From contig NZ_CP139992.1 of NCBI RefSeq assembly GCF_034424155.1, forward strand, positions 3,612,012 through 3,676,011: a stretch of DNA of 64,000 nucleotides, in the 5' to 3' direction. Shown piece after piece: positions 42,298-50,761 of the stretch. The first letter of the stretch is position 1; every line of letters starts with the position of its first letter. The DNA is from Hafnia alvei (GTDB taxonomy: Bacteria; Pseudomonadota; Gammaproteobacteria; Enterobacterales; Enterobacteriaceae). Under the pieces are notes generated by a model. The model was not told the origin of the DNA and made no database searches. It saw only the letters and a program-made list of their open reading frames with translations. The position numbers and the translations under genes are program-made.

Positions 42298-42365
42298 TGT
42301 CTAAAATTTGAGAAATTCCAATATGAGGAAGAACATACTGCGTTCTTTCTGCATCACCAAACTGT

Positions 42366-42452
42366 TCCCTCCCCTGCCAGGGGGAGGGTTAGGGTGGGGG
42401 TTAAGTTTAAATAACCACGCCCCCACCCAGCCTCCCCCTTCGCAGCGGGAGG
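42366..42452. repeat. C/G-rich intergenic palindrome between tRNAs and amiC
   Basis: The G-rich arm 42380-42400 is complementary, with a few mismatches, to the C-rich arm 42420-42438, across an A+T-rich loop (TTAAGTTTAAATAACC). It lies at the amiC 3' end. The same general type of sequence (CCCTCYCC arms) occurs at 34599-34644. Confidence 0.65.
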
Positions 42453-42500
42453 AACCGTTCGGATGTTTTCATACCATCTCGAGCGCTATTCAGTATTTCC

Positions 42501-43751
42501 TTACCGCCTCGCCAACTCCCCACCATTCGCAAAGTAAGCTTTAATTCCGGCCAGAATAGATTGAGCAACCTGCTGCTGGAAAGCGCTGGTACGTAGTTTA
42601 CGTTCTTCTTCAACGTTACTGATAAATGCGGTTTCAACCAAAATAGATGGGATATCAGGCGCTTTCAGCACCGCAAAGCCAGCCTGCTCCACGCTGTTTT
42701 TATGCAATTTGTTCACGTGGCCCATATTTTTCAGCACTTCTTTGCCGAACTTCAGGCTGTCGTTCACCGTCGCGGTCTGCATTAAGTCAAAAATGGTGTG
42801 ATCGAGGTATTGATCCCCACTGCGGCTAACCCCACCGATTTCATCGGATTCATTCTGGGTTTGGGCTAAAAATCGTGCCGCCGCGCTGGTTGCGCCTTTG
42901 GTCGATAGGGCAAATACCGAAGAGCCTCGCACCGAGCGGCTAGTAAAGGCATCGGCATGAATCGAAATGAACAGGTCAGCACGCTGTTTACGCGCCTTCG
43001 CCACCCTGACCTTCAGCGGAATAAAGACGTCTTCATTACGCGTCATGTATACCCGCATATTGGGCTGTTTTTTAATCAACGCGCTGAGGCGACGGGCAAT
43101 TTGCAGCACAATGTCTTTTTCACGTGTCTTATTTTTACCGATTGCTCCGGGATCTTCACCGCCGTGCCCGGGATCGAGCATGATAACAATCGGTCTATCG
43201 CGTCCGGCTTTGCCTTTTTGTGGCCCTTCCGGCGGCAAACTCTTACCTAAATCACCTTTATTGTAATCTTCCAGCAAAGCCAGCAGCGGATCGTTTTCCG
43301 CCGCGCTAGTGCCTTGTGCCGGATACAGATCGACCACCAAGCGGTTTTTAAATTCGGCAAACGGCGCGAGCGTAAACAGCTTCGGGCTGATTTCCTGCTT
43401 AAGTTCTAACACCAGCCGCACGGTATTTTTATCAAATTGTCCAACGCGCGCGGTTTTTAAATACGGATCGCCCGACTGAACCTGACTGCTGATCCCTTTG
43501 AGCACGCTGTTAAGATGAACGCCCTCAATATCAACGACGATTCTATTCGGATTGGTTAGCGCAAACTGCTTATATTTCAGGGGCACCTTCGATTCCAGCG
43601 TCACGCGAGTATAGGTCGACGCCGGCCATACCCTTACGGCAATCACCTGTGAAGACGCAGCAAAACCCACTCGGCTTACACTTAAAAACCAAGTAGCAGC
43701 GGCACCCTGCAACAAACGACGACGGGTCAGATTATGGTTCGAATTTGTCAT
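42501..43751 (-). CDS. amiC: N-acetylmuramoyl-L-alanine amidase AmiC
   Basis: Zinc amidase that splits septal peptidoglycan during cell separation and is activated by NlpD. I start at ATG 43751 ([20 protein letters not shown]); the frame from 43778 is longer without need. The twin-arginine signal peptide TRRRLLQG points to Tat export. An AMIN domain that targets the septum follows ([19 protein letters not shown]). The C-terminal amidase has zinc ligands in [14 protein letters not shown], a Glu before [17 protein letters not shown] and [10 protein letters not shown]. The product is 416 residues, and a regulatory helix lies between the zinc motifs. It lies beside the initiator tRNAs, as in E. 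coli. Confidence 0.96.
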   Translation of the reverse strand: MTNSNHNLTRRRLLQGAAATWFLSVSRVGFAASSQVIAVRVWPASTYTRVTLESKVPLKYKQFALTNPNRIVVDIEGVHLNSVLKGISSQVQSGDPYLKTARVGQFDKNTVRLVLELKQEISPKLFTLAPFAEFKNRLVVDLYPAQGTSAAENDPLLALLEDYNKGDLGKSLPPEGPQKGKAGRDRPIVIMLDPGHGGEDPGAIGKNKTREKDIVLQIARRLSALIKKQPNMRVYMTRNEDVFIPLKVRVAKARKQRADLFISIHADAFTSRSVRGSSVFALSTKGATSAAARFLAQTQNESDEIGGVSRSGDQYLDHTIFDLMQTATVNDSLKFGKEVLKNMGHVNKLHKNSVEQAGFAVLKAPDIPSILVETAFISNVEEERKLRTSAFQQQVAQSILAGIKAYFANGGELARR

Positions 43752-43898
43752 GCAATCCCAAAATAAAAAGCCAAACACAGCGGAGAATAGCGCTCCAGCA
43801 CAAATTTTAGGGCAAAACTTTATCGAATCGCGGCGGGGCTGTCATTAGAAAATGCTTAAAGGAGTTTTGCAGATATCCCTATCCGCAGCAGAGATGAC

Positions 43899-43978
43899 TT
43901 GAATTTACATAAAATTCACACTTGCCTTTATTCGCAATAAAGAATAAAAATACAGTTTTAGCGAATAAAAATTCAGAG
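43899..43978 (+). promoter_or_regulatory. Probable ArgR operator region of argA
   Basis: GCGAATAAAAATTCAG (43961-43976) resembles an ARG box half pair (TGAATAAAAATTCA type). TTGAATTTACATAAAATTCA (43900-43919) and ATTCGCAATAAAGAATAAAA (43930-43949) look like further weaker sites. The first overlaps the region just before the Shine-Dalgarno sequence (GAGGG), so ArgR binding could block initiation. ArgR repression of argA is known in E. coli; the sites here are by eye. Confidence 0.5.
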
Positions 43979-43984
43979 GGTTTC

Positions 43985-45313
43985 ATGAAGGAGCGCAGCA
44001 CCGAACTGGTTCAGGGTTTTCGTCACTCGGTACCCTACATCAATACTCACCGTGGCAAGACATTCGTTGTGATGCTTGGCGGAGAGGCCATTGAGCATGA
44101 AAACTTTGCCAATATCGTCAATGATATTGGGTTACTGCACAGCCTTGGCATCCGACTGGTTGTCGTTTATGGTGCGCGCCCACAAATCGACAGCAATCTG
44201 AATGAACACCACTATGAACCGGTCTACCACAAGCACACGCGCGTTACGGATTCCCGAACGCTAGAGCTGGTGAAACAGGCAGCGGGTCAGTTGCAACTAG
44301 ATATTACAGCGCGCCTGTCCATGAGTTTGAATAACACGCCGCTACAGGGTGCTCACATCAACGTGGTGAGCGGAAACTTTATTATCGCGCAGCCGCTCGG
44401 CGTCGATGATGGGGTGGATTACTGCCACAGCGGGCGCATTCGTCGTATCGATGAAGAGGCTATTCACCGTCAGCTCGACAGCGGCGCTATTGTGTTGATG
44501 GGTCCCGTTGCCGTTTCCGTTACCGGTGAAAGCTTTAACCTCACGTCCGAAGAGGTCGCAACCCAACTAGCAATTAAGCTGAAAGCCGAAAAGCTGATTG
44601 GTTTTTGCTCTTCGCAGGGCGTCACAAACGACGATGGTTCGATCGTTTCCGAGCTGTTACCCAACGAAGCGCAGACCCGCATTGAAACGCTGGAAGCCTC
44701 AGGGGATTACAATTCTGGCACCGTGCGCTTTTTACGTGGAGCTGTAAAAGCCTGCCGCAGCGGTGTAGGTCGCAGCCATCTGATTAGCTATCAGGACGAT
44801 GGCGCTTTGGTGCAAGAGTTGTTCTCCCGCGACGGCATCGGCACCCAGATCGTGATGGAAAGCGCGGAGCAAATACGTCGCGCCAACATTAATGATATCG
44901 GCGGTATTTTGGAACTTATCCGCCCGCTAGAGCAGCAAGGTATTTTGGTTCGCCGTTCGCGTGAGCAGCTCGAACGGGAAATTGATCAATTCACCATTAT
45001 TGAACGAGATAATCTGACCATCGCCTGCGCGGCGCTCTATCCGTTCCCTGAGGAACGTATTGGCGAGATGGCCTGCGTGGCGGTACATCCCGACTATCGC
45101 AGCTCTTCTCGCGGCGAAGCCCTGCTTAAACGCGTGGCGGCACAAGCCAGACAAATGGGATTGGAAAAACTGTTTGTGCTCACCACACGCAGCATCCACT
45201 GGTTCCAAGAGCGCGGTTTTACTCCCGCAGAAGTTGACGTGCTCCCGATGCAAAAACAGGAGCTGTACAACTACCAGCGCCGTTCCAAGATTTTGCTCGC
45301 CGACTTATCTTGA
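43985..45313 (+). CDS. argA: N-acetylglutamate synthase
   Basis: First enzyme of arginine biosynthesis; acetylates glutamate and is feedback-inhibited by arginine. I start at ATG 43985 ([20 protein letters not shown]), which has GAGGG 5 bases upstream; the ATG at 43922 would add a non-conserved lysine- and asparagine-rich stretch. The product is 442 residues (E. coli 443). An N-terminal amino-acid-kinase domain ([21 protein letters not shown], in part) binds arginine. A C-terminal GNAT domain ([20 protein letters not shown], then [16 protein letters not shown]) does the acetylation. It is convergent with recD. Confidence 0.97.
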   Translation: MKERSTELVQGFRHSVPYINTHRGKTFVVMLGGEAIEHENFANIVNDIGLLHSLGIRLVVVYGARPQIDSNLNEHHYEPVYHKHTRVTDSRTLELVKQAAGQLQLDITARLSMSLNNTPLQGAHINVVSGNFIIAQPLGVDDGVDYCHSGRIRRIDEEAIHRQLDSGAIVLMGPVAVSVTGESFNLTSEEVATQLAIKLKAEKLIGFCSSQGVTNDDGSIVSELLPNEAQTRIETLEASGDYNSGTVRFLRGAVKACRSGVGRSHLISYQDDGALVQELFSRDGIGTQIVMESAEQIRRANINDIGGILELIRPLEQQGILVRRSREQLEREIDQFTIIERDNLTIACAALYPFPEERIGEMACVAVHPDYRSSSRGEALLKRVAAQARQMGLEKLFVLTTRSIHWFQERGFTPAEVDVLPMQKQELYNYQRRSKILLADLS

Positions 45314-45324
45314 AACTACCTCGC

Positions 45325-45347
45325 GCTGTCCGCAGGATGCGGACAGC
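45325..45347. other. Perfect hairpin with GGA loop between argA and recD
   Basis: GCTGTCCGCA and TGCGGACAGC pair over 10 bp around a 3-base GGA loop, in the 37-bp gap between the convergent stops. Without a T tract it may act as a weak bidirectional terminator or 3'-end stabiliser. Confidence 0.6.
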
Positions 45348-45350
45348 CAG

Positions 45351-47210
45351 CTAGACGGGCAACATCATCCGTTCCATCAATCCGCTTCTACGCAGAGTTG
45401 GCGTGCGGATCGCCGTCTTTAAGATTTGCTCGCGGCTAAACAGCGTTAACTGATTTTTTGCACGAGTGATGGCCGTATACAACAGCTCACGCGTCACGAT
45501 AGGTGAAAAATCGGCGGGCAGCACCAGCAGAGTATGTTCGAACTCAGAGCCCTGCGATTTATGCACCGTCATCGCGTAGGCCGTTTCGGTCTGCGGTAAA
45601 CGGCTCGGCTGGACAGATTTAATTGAGCCATCAGGCAGTTGGAAATACACACGAATGTTATTCTCAGCATCAGCCAACGCAATGCCGATATCACCGTTAA
45701 ACAATCCCAACGAGCTATCATTACGCGTAACCATCACCGGACGACCGCTGTACCACCGCTGATGAGCCTGCGTCGGCTTATGAATAAGCCTTGCTTTAGC
45801 TAAGGCCAGCTCAATACGATCGTTCAGTCCAGACTGTCCAAACGGCCCCTCACGTAGTGCACACAGCAAACGAAAACGTGAGAAACTCTCAAGAACTTCA
45901 GCCGCATCAGCCTGTTCCCGTACCCGTTGCAACGTTGAACGATAGCCCTCAACGCAGGTTTGGATAAGCGTGGAATAGTCTTCATCCTGCGTCATCGGTG
46001 ACCATGAGATATCCGAGAACTTCCCGTCAAAACAGCGCCGAGCTGCGGCAACATCTCCGCGATTAACCGCAGAGGCTAGCTGCCCGATGCCAGAGTTAGC
46101 GTCAAAGCGATAGCTCTTCCTGAGTAAACAAATGCTGTCGCGTACCGCAACATCTGGCTGTTCGGCTCCCGCGGGGATCGCCGTCTGACACAGCACAGAC
46201 AGCTGTTTAGCGCGCTCAGGGCGATAGCCAAACTCACTAAAACGGCACAGGTCACCTAAGACCGCCCCCGCTTCCACTGATGCCAACTGATCGCGATCGC
46301 CTAATAGAATCAGTCGTGCACGCTGAGGCAGCGCGGCGATAAGTTTAGACATCATCGGCAAATCCACCATCGAGGCTTCATCCACCACCAGCACATCGAC
46401 ATGCAACGGATTTTCGCGGTGGTAACGCAAACGAATACTGTTCGGCTGCGCACCTAGCAGGCGGTGCAACGTATACGCCTCTTGGGGAATGACTTCGCGC
46501 TCGGCGGGGGTTAATCCCAAGGCTTCAACGGCTTTACCCAATGATTCGGTCAAGCGTGCAGCCGCTTTGCCCGTTGGGGCAGCTAATTGAATACGCAGTT
46601 TACGTTGGGGATGCAAACGTACCAGCGCCGTCAGCAAACGCGCAACCGTGGTCGTTTTCCCCGTACCGGGGCCACCAGAAATAACGGAAACTTGGCGCGT
46701 TGCAGCAACGGCGGCAGCGACCTGCTGCCAGTTGACCTCGGCATCCTCGGAACTGGTGGGGAATAGCTGAGACAAAATCGCCGATAAAGCGGGCACTGAT
46801 TCATCGGGTGTAGCCTCGTTGCCCGCAAAGAAAGTGGCGACAACGCCTTCATCCTGCCAAAGGCGTTGCAGGTATAAGCGTTGATTTTGCAACACCAGCG
46901 GTGCGGGATAGCTGCCATCGCTGACCTCGGCCTCAGCCAGCAAACATGCTTGCCAAGCAGCCTCATCCATATCACCAAACAGCTGGCTAAGCTCATGGGT
47001 AAAATCAGGAAATTGCTTGGCAAGCGAGGTTGAACTGAGCTGACTCAGCGGCAAACACACATGGCCCGAAGCCGTTTCCAAACTCACCAGCGCCGCCGCC
47101 AAAGCCAGATGCGGCTGCCCTTGGTTGGCCATTAAGCGTGCAAACTGAACATCCAGAGACCGTAGGTATTTTTGTGCACCCATGTTTAACAGCAGATCGA
47201 AAATCAGCAT
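45351..47210 (-). CDS. recD: Exonuclease V subunit alpha RecD
   Basis: SF1B helicase (5'-3') of the RecBCD recombination enzyme. It has 619 residues (E. coli 608). The Walker A motif ISGGPGTGKTTTVARLL lies near residue 180. Walker B is VLVVDEASMVDLPMMSKLI, and further motifs are GDRDQLASVEAGAVLGDL, AMTVHKSQGSEF and LLYTAITRAKNQL. It overlaps the recB end by 7 bp, and the chosen start MLIFDLLLNMGAQKYLRSL aligns with the E. coli N-terminus. It is the last gene of the recC-ptrA-recB-recD run. Confidence 0.97.
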   Translation of the reverse strand: MLIFDLLLNMGAQKYLRSLDVQFARLMANQGQPHLALAAALVSLETASGHVCLPLSQLSSTSLAKQFPDFTHELSQLFGDMDEAAWQACLLAEAEVSDGSYPAPLVLQNQRLYLQRLWQDEGVVATFFAGNEATPDESVPALSAILSQLFPTSSEDAEVNWQQVAAAVAATRQVSVISGGPGTGKTTTVARLLTALVRLHPQRKLRIQLAAPTGKAAARLTESLGKAVEALGLTPAEREVIPQEAYTLHRLLGAQPNSIRLRYHRENPLHVDVLVVDEASMVDLPMMSKLIAALPQRARLILLGDRDQLASVEAGAVLGDLCRFSEFGYRPERAKQLSVLCQTAIPAGAEQPDVAVRDSICLLRKSYRFDANSGIGQLASAVNRGDVAAARRCFDGKFSDISWSPMTQDEDYSTLIQTCVEGYRSTLQRVREQADAAEVLESFSRFRLLCALREGPFGQSGLNDRIELALAKARLIHKPTQAHQRWYSGRPVMVTRNDSSLGLFNGDIGIALADAENNIRVYFQLPDGSIKSVQPSRLPQTETAYAMTVHKSQGSEFEHTLLVLPADFSPIVTRELLYTAITRAKNQLTLFSREQILKTAIRTPTLRRSGLMERMMLPV

Positions 47211-50200
47211 GTTGCGCCCTCCGAAGCTGAACTAAAGAGCTTATCCATTCCCTCAATGAGCACGGCATCTGGACGACAATGAAAAACACCCTGCCCTGGC
47301 TTATCTGGCGACATCCCGCGTAGGAAGCAGTAGAAAACGCCGCCGAAATGCTGCTCGTACTGGTAATCAGGCAGTCGATGGCGCAAATAGCGATGCAGCG
47401 CCAATGAGTAAAGCTGGTATTGGAAATCGTAGCGGTGTTCTGCCATCGCCCCCGCCATCGCCTCTGGGGTATAGGCATTTTCGTCCGCACCTAACCAATT
47501 GGACTTATAATCCAATACGTAATAGCGCCCTTGCCAGAAAAAGACTAAGTCGATAAAGCCTTTCAACATGCCGCGAACCTGACGGAAATCTAACGGATCG
47601 CACTGAGCGGAAAGTGGGTCATAACGTTTAATCAGGGCATCCAGTTCAGCGCTTTTTAGCAGCTGTTCAATCGGCAGATAAAACTGTAGTTCGGCCTGAA
47701 TTTGGCTGGGGGGAAGCTGCGCTAAACAGGGCCCAGTTTCAGCTAACGGGGCGCGTAAAATAGCCTCTAGCCAACGATCGAGTACAGGAACCCACTGGTC
47801 ATCCAATCCTTGCAGAGTCACCTGCTCGCTCAGCCATTCAAGATCGCGTGGCTGAGTGAAATCCAATGGCTCTAATAAACTATGTAAAAAGGTCCCCGGT
47901 GCCGCACCTTTCGGGAACGTATGCGGCGTGAGCTCTGGCGTGGTTTCAAGATCCGACTCCCCCACCGCATCCACATCAAGTTTAGGCAGCAGGTCGAAAA
48001 ACGGCGTGCTGCTGTGCTGCTGTAACCCTGAATAACTGGTAACACGCCAGTCATCTTGCATCTTGCGGGTAAACAGCTTGGCTTGAAGCTTTTGTGCTTC
48101 TGGTGCATTAGGCACCCACGGTGAAGTGTCCTCATTGGAAACAGGCGTCACCACAATATCGTCATTTTGTAGACGCTGGAGACATTCCAACAGCAACGCG
48201 GCATCACCGGGCTCCCCTTTTTGCAGCAGGTATCCGATGGCGCTGTTATGCACGTCAGTTTCACCCTGTTTTTTTCGACCACCTAAAAACAGAGGCGCCA
48301 GCCCGAGACTACAGTGATAAACAGAACGGGTGAGCGCGACATAGAGCAGACGCAAGTCTTCCGCCAAGCGCTCTTCTTCCGCCAGCTTAACCGCATCATC
48401 GTTATAATTAAGATCGAGCACCGCTTTGAAGTTATCTCTGTCGTGATACAACGGCTGTTTTTGCAGCCGATAACTGCCGATAAAAGGCAGCCACACTATC
48501 GGAAACTCGAGCCCTTTCGATTTATGGATGGTCACCACCTGCACTAAATGGCGATCGCTTTCCAAGCGAAGTTGTTGGTTTTCCGACTGCACTGCGGGGT
48601 TATCAATTTGCTGCGCTAACCAACGCAACAATGCCGGTTCGCTATCTAACGTTAGCGACGCTTCCTGCAACAGTTCACCGATGTGTAGCACATCCGTCAG
48701 ACGTCGTTCACCGCCCTCACTGGCCAACAGATTCTCAGCCAGATTTCTGCTCACCATGATTTCACGCAGCATGGGCAATACACCCTGCTTTTGCCAGCGC
48801 TGACGATAACCATCGAATTCATCAACCAGCGCGTCCCACAAGCGCTCGTCCTGATTGAAATGGTTAATCTGCTGCGAGTTCAGCCCCATCAAACTGGTTG
48901 CCAGAGCGCTGCGCAATAGACGCTCCTGTTCAGGAGCCAGCACGGCTTGCAAAAGCCACAGCAAATCGCGCGCTTCCGGCGTTTCAAACACGTTATCGCG
49001 GTTAGATAAATAGACAGAAGGGATCGCCAGCGCGCTCAGCGCATCACGAATTAACGCCGCTTCAGCACGGCTACGCACCAGAATGGTGATATCTGATGCT
49101 TCTACGGGTTTCGGCTGATTTTTGTTGGAGTACAGCAGCGCTTTGCCCTGCTGCCCCGCCGTCAGCCAATCGCGAATTTGAGCCGCACATTGTGTTGCCA
49201 ATGACTGCTGATATTCAACGGTGCCGCAGCCTTCGCCTGATTGCAGCCAAATATGCATGGCTTGCTGACGCTGCCCTTCAATTTCAAAGCGCAGCGCCTG
49301 ATTATTCTTGGCCGCTTCAACCGGCAAAAACGGAATATCTTCGAATAGAAAAGGAGATTCAATCGTGGAGAAAACCCGATTGACCGCCGCCACCATACCG
49401 GGCGATGAGCGCCAATTAGTGCCCAGCGTATAATGATCTTTTACTTCGCTACGCGCATACATGTAGGTAAAAATGTCTGCGCCGCGAAAAGCATAAATCG
49501 CCTGTTTAGGATCGCCAATCAGCAGCAGCCCCGAGTCCGGTTGCTTGGCGCGCTCTGTCTGAACATAAATCGCTTGGAAGATGCCATATTGCTGGGGATC
49601 GGTATCTTGGAATTCATCGATCATCGCCACGGGATAACGCTGGCGGATCGCCTGAGCCAGCATCTCACCACCGGGTTGCTGTAGCGCCAGTGAAAGACGG
49701 CTAAGCAAATCATCGAAGCCTAACTGCGCATGTTGGCGCTTTTCCTGCTGAACGCTGGTGCGTACTTCACTTAATGCACGCGATAACAACAAGTCACGCA
49801 GGGACAACGGTTCAACCAGTAGCTGATCGATCGCGACAAACACGGCATGCTGTGGAGGCGTACCTTTTTTGGTCTTTTCCAGCAAGATGTTCTGGCCAAA
49901 ACGTTTGAGCTCATCGGGTAATTGATAATCCTGCGTCTCGGCGGCCGACCAGTCGCCAACCGCAGCTAACCATTTAGGTAGATAACGACTGCTGTAGCTG
50001 CGTTTGTCTACGCCGGAATCCGCGATCAGGCTTTCAATCTCACCAGCGGCTGCGCGCCACTGGGACTTCACAGCATCAATGCGCTCAATAATTTGCTGAT
50101 GTCGCTGAGCCAGCGTTTCGTCATCAGCAATCACTTGGCGTAATTCAGGCAGTTCCCCATGCAGATAGGGCTGCAAATCACTCAGCAACTGTTCAGGGCC

Positions 50201-50761
50201 ACTCCACTCTTGGCTCACCACCGCTGCAATATTCAGCGGCAACGGGTAACAATGCCGCCGCCAAAAATCGGCGCAGGCTTGGCGGCGCAGCGGAAGCTCA
50301 TCCTGAACCAAGGTTTGCTGAAACAGAATGCCAGACTCAAAGGCATTATTGCTGAGCATTCGCTGACAAAAACCGTGGATGGTGTAAATAGCGGCTTCGT
50401 CCATTTGGCGCTCTGCCGCTAATAACTGGCTTACCGCATCCGTTTTATCATCGATAAGATCGAGCAAGTCAGACAACAGTGGATTGGTGCTACTGCCACG
50501 CACGCAGGCCAGACGTAGATCGTGGATATTGCTACGAATGCGCCCACGCAGCTCTTCGGTCGCCGCTTCGGTAAAGGTTACGACCAGAATTTCTTCTACG
50601 GACAAGGGGCGAGGAAAGGCATTCTCGCCCCCCAGCCCCAACAGCAAACGCAGATACAGCGCCGCGATAGTAAATGTTTTACCCGTACCGGCTGAGGCCT
50701 CAATCAGGCGCTCCCCTATCAGCGGCAGCGCCAAAGCATCTAACGTTTGTGCCTGAGTCAT
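47204..50761 (-). CDS. recB: Exonuclease V subunit beta RecB
   Basis: SF1A helicase (3'-5') and nuclease subunit of RecBCD. It has 1185 residues (E. coli 1180). Walker A is IEASAGTGKTFTIAALYLRL with Lys28. The UvrD-like motifs FDDLLSRL, MIDEFQDTDPQQYGIF, LIGDPKQAIYAFRGADIFTY and VVTIHKSKGLEFPIVWLPF follow. The C-terminal nuclease carries the catalytic Asp and Lys in YYVLDYKSNWLGADENAY. Its ATG overlaps the ptrA stop by one base (TAATG). It is also translationally linked to recD. Confidence 0.97.
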   Translation of the reverse strand: MTQAQTLDALALPLIGERLIEASAGTGKTFTIAALYLRLLLGLGGENAFPRPLSVEEILVVTFTEAATEELRGRIRSNIHDLRLACVRGSSTNPLLSDLLDLIDDKTDAVSQLLAAERQMDEAAIYTIHGFCQRMLSNNAFESGILFQQTLVQDELPLRRQACADFWRRHCYPLPLNIAAVVSQEWSGPEQLLSDLQPYLHGELPELRQVIADDETLAQRHQQIIERIDAVKSQWRAAAGEIESLIADSGVDKRSYSSRYLPKWLAAVGDWSAAETQDYQLPDELKRFGQNILLEKTKKGTPPQHAVFVAIDQLLVEPLSLRDLLLSRALSEVRTSVQQEKRQHAQLGFDDLLSRLSLALQQPGGEMLAQAIRQRYPVAMIDEFQDTDPQQYGIFQAIYVQTERAKQPDSGLLLIGDPKQAIYAFRGADIFTYMYARSEVKDHYTLGTNWRSSPGMVAAVNRVFSTIESPFLFEDIPFLPVEAAKNNQALRFEIEGQRQQAMHIWLQSGEGCGTVEYQQSLATQCAAQIRDWLTAGQQGKALLYSNKNQPKPVEASDITILVRSRAEAALIRDALSALAIPSVYLSNRDNVFETPEARDLLWLLQAVLAPEQERLLRSALATSLMGLNSQQINHFNQDERLWDALVDEFDGYRQRWQKQGVLPMLREIMVSRNLAENLLASEGGERRLTDVLHIGELLQEASLTLDSEPALLRWLAQQIDNPAVQSENQQLRLESDRHLVQVVTIHKSKGLEFPIVWLPFIGSYRLQKQPLYHDRDNFKAVLDLNYNDDAVKLAEEERLAEDLRLLYVALTRSVYHCSLGLAPLFLGGRKKQGETDVHNSAIGYLLQKGEPGDAALLLECLQRLQNDDIVVTPVSNEDTSPWVPNAPEAQKLQAKLFTRKMQDDWRVTSYSGLQQHSSTPFFDLLPKLDVDAVGESDLETTPELTPHTFPKGAAPGTFLHSLLEPLDFTQPRDLEWLSEQVTLQGLDDQWVPVLDRWLEAILRAPLAETGPCLAQLPPSQIQAELQFYLPIEQLLKSAELDALIKRYDPLSAQCDPLDFRQVRGMLKGFIDLVFFWQGRYYVLDYKSNWLGADENAYTPEAMAGAMAEHRYDFQYQLYSLALHRYLRHRLPDYQYEQHFGGVFYCFLRGMSPDKPGQGVFHCRPDAVLIEGMDKLFSSASEGATC

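Noticed and set aside
42308-42544. 78-residue frame between the tRNAs and amiC
   Set aside because: It is built from the C/G-rich palindrome and ends inside amiC on the other strand.
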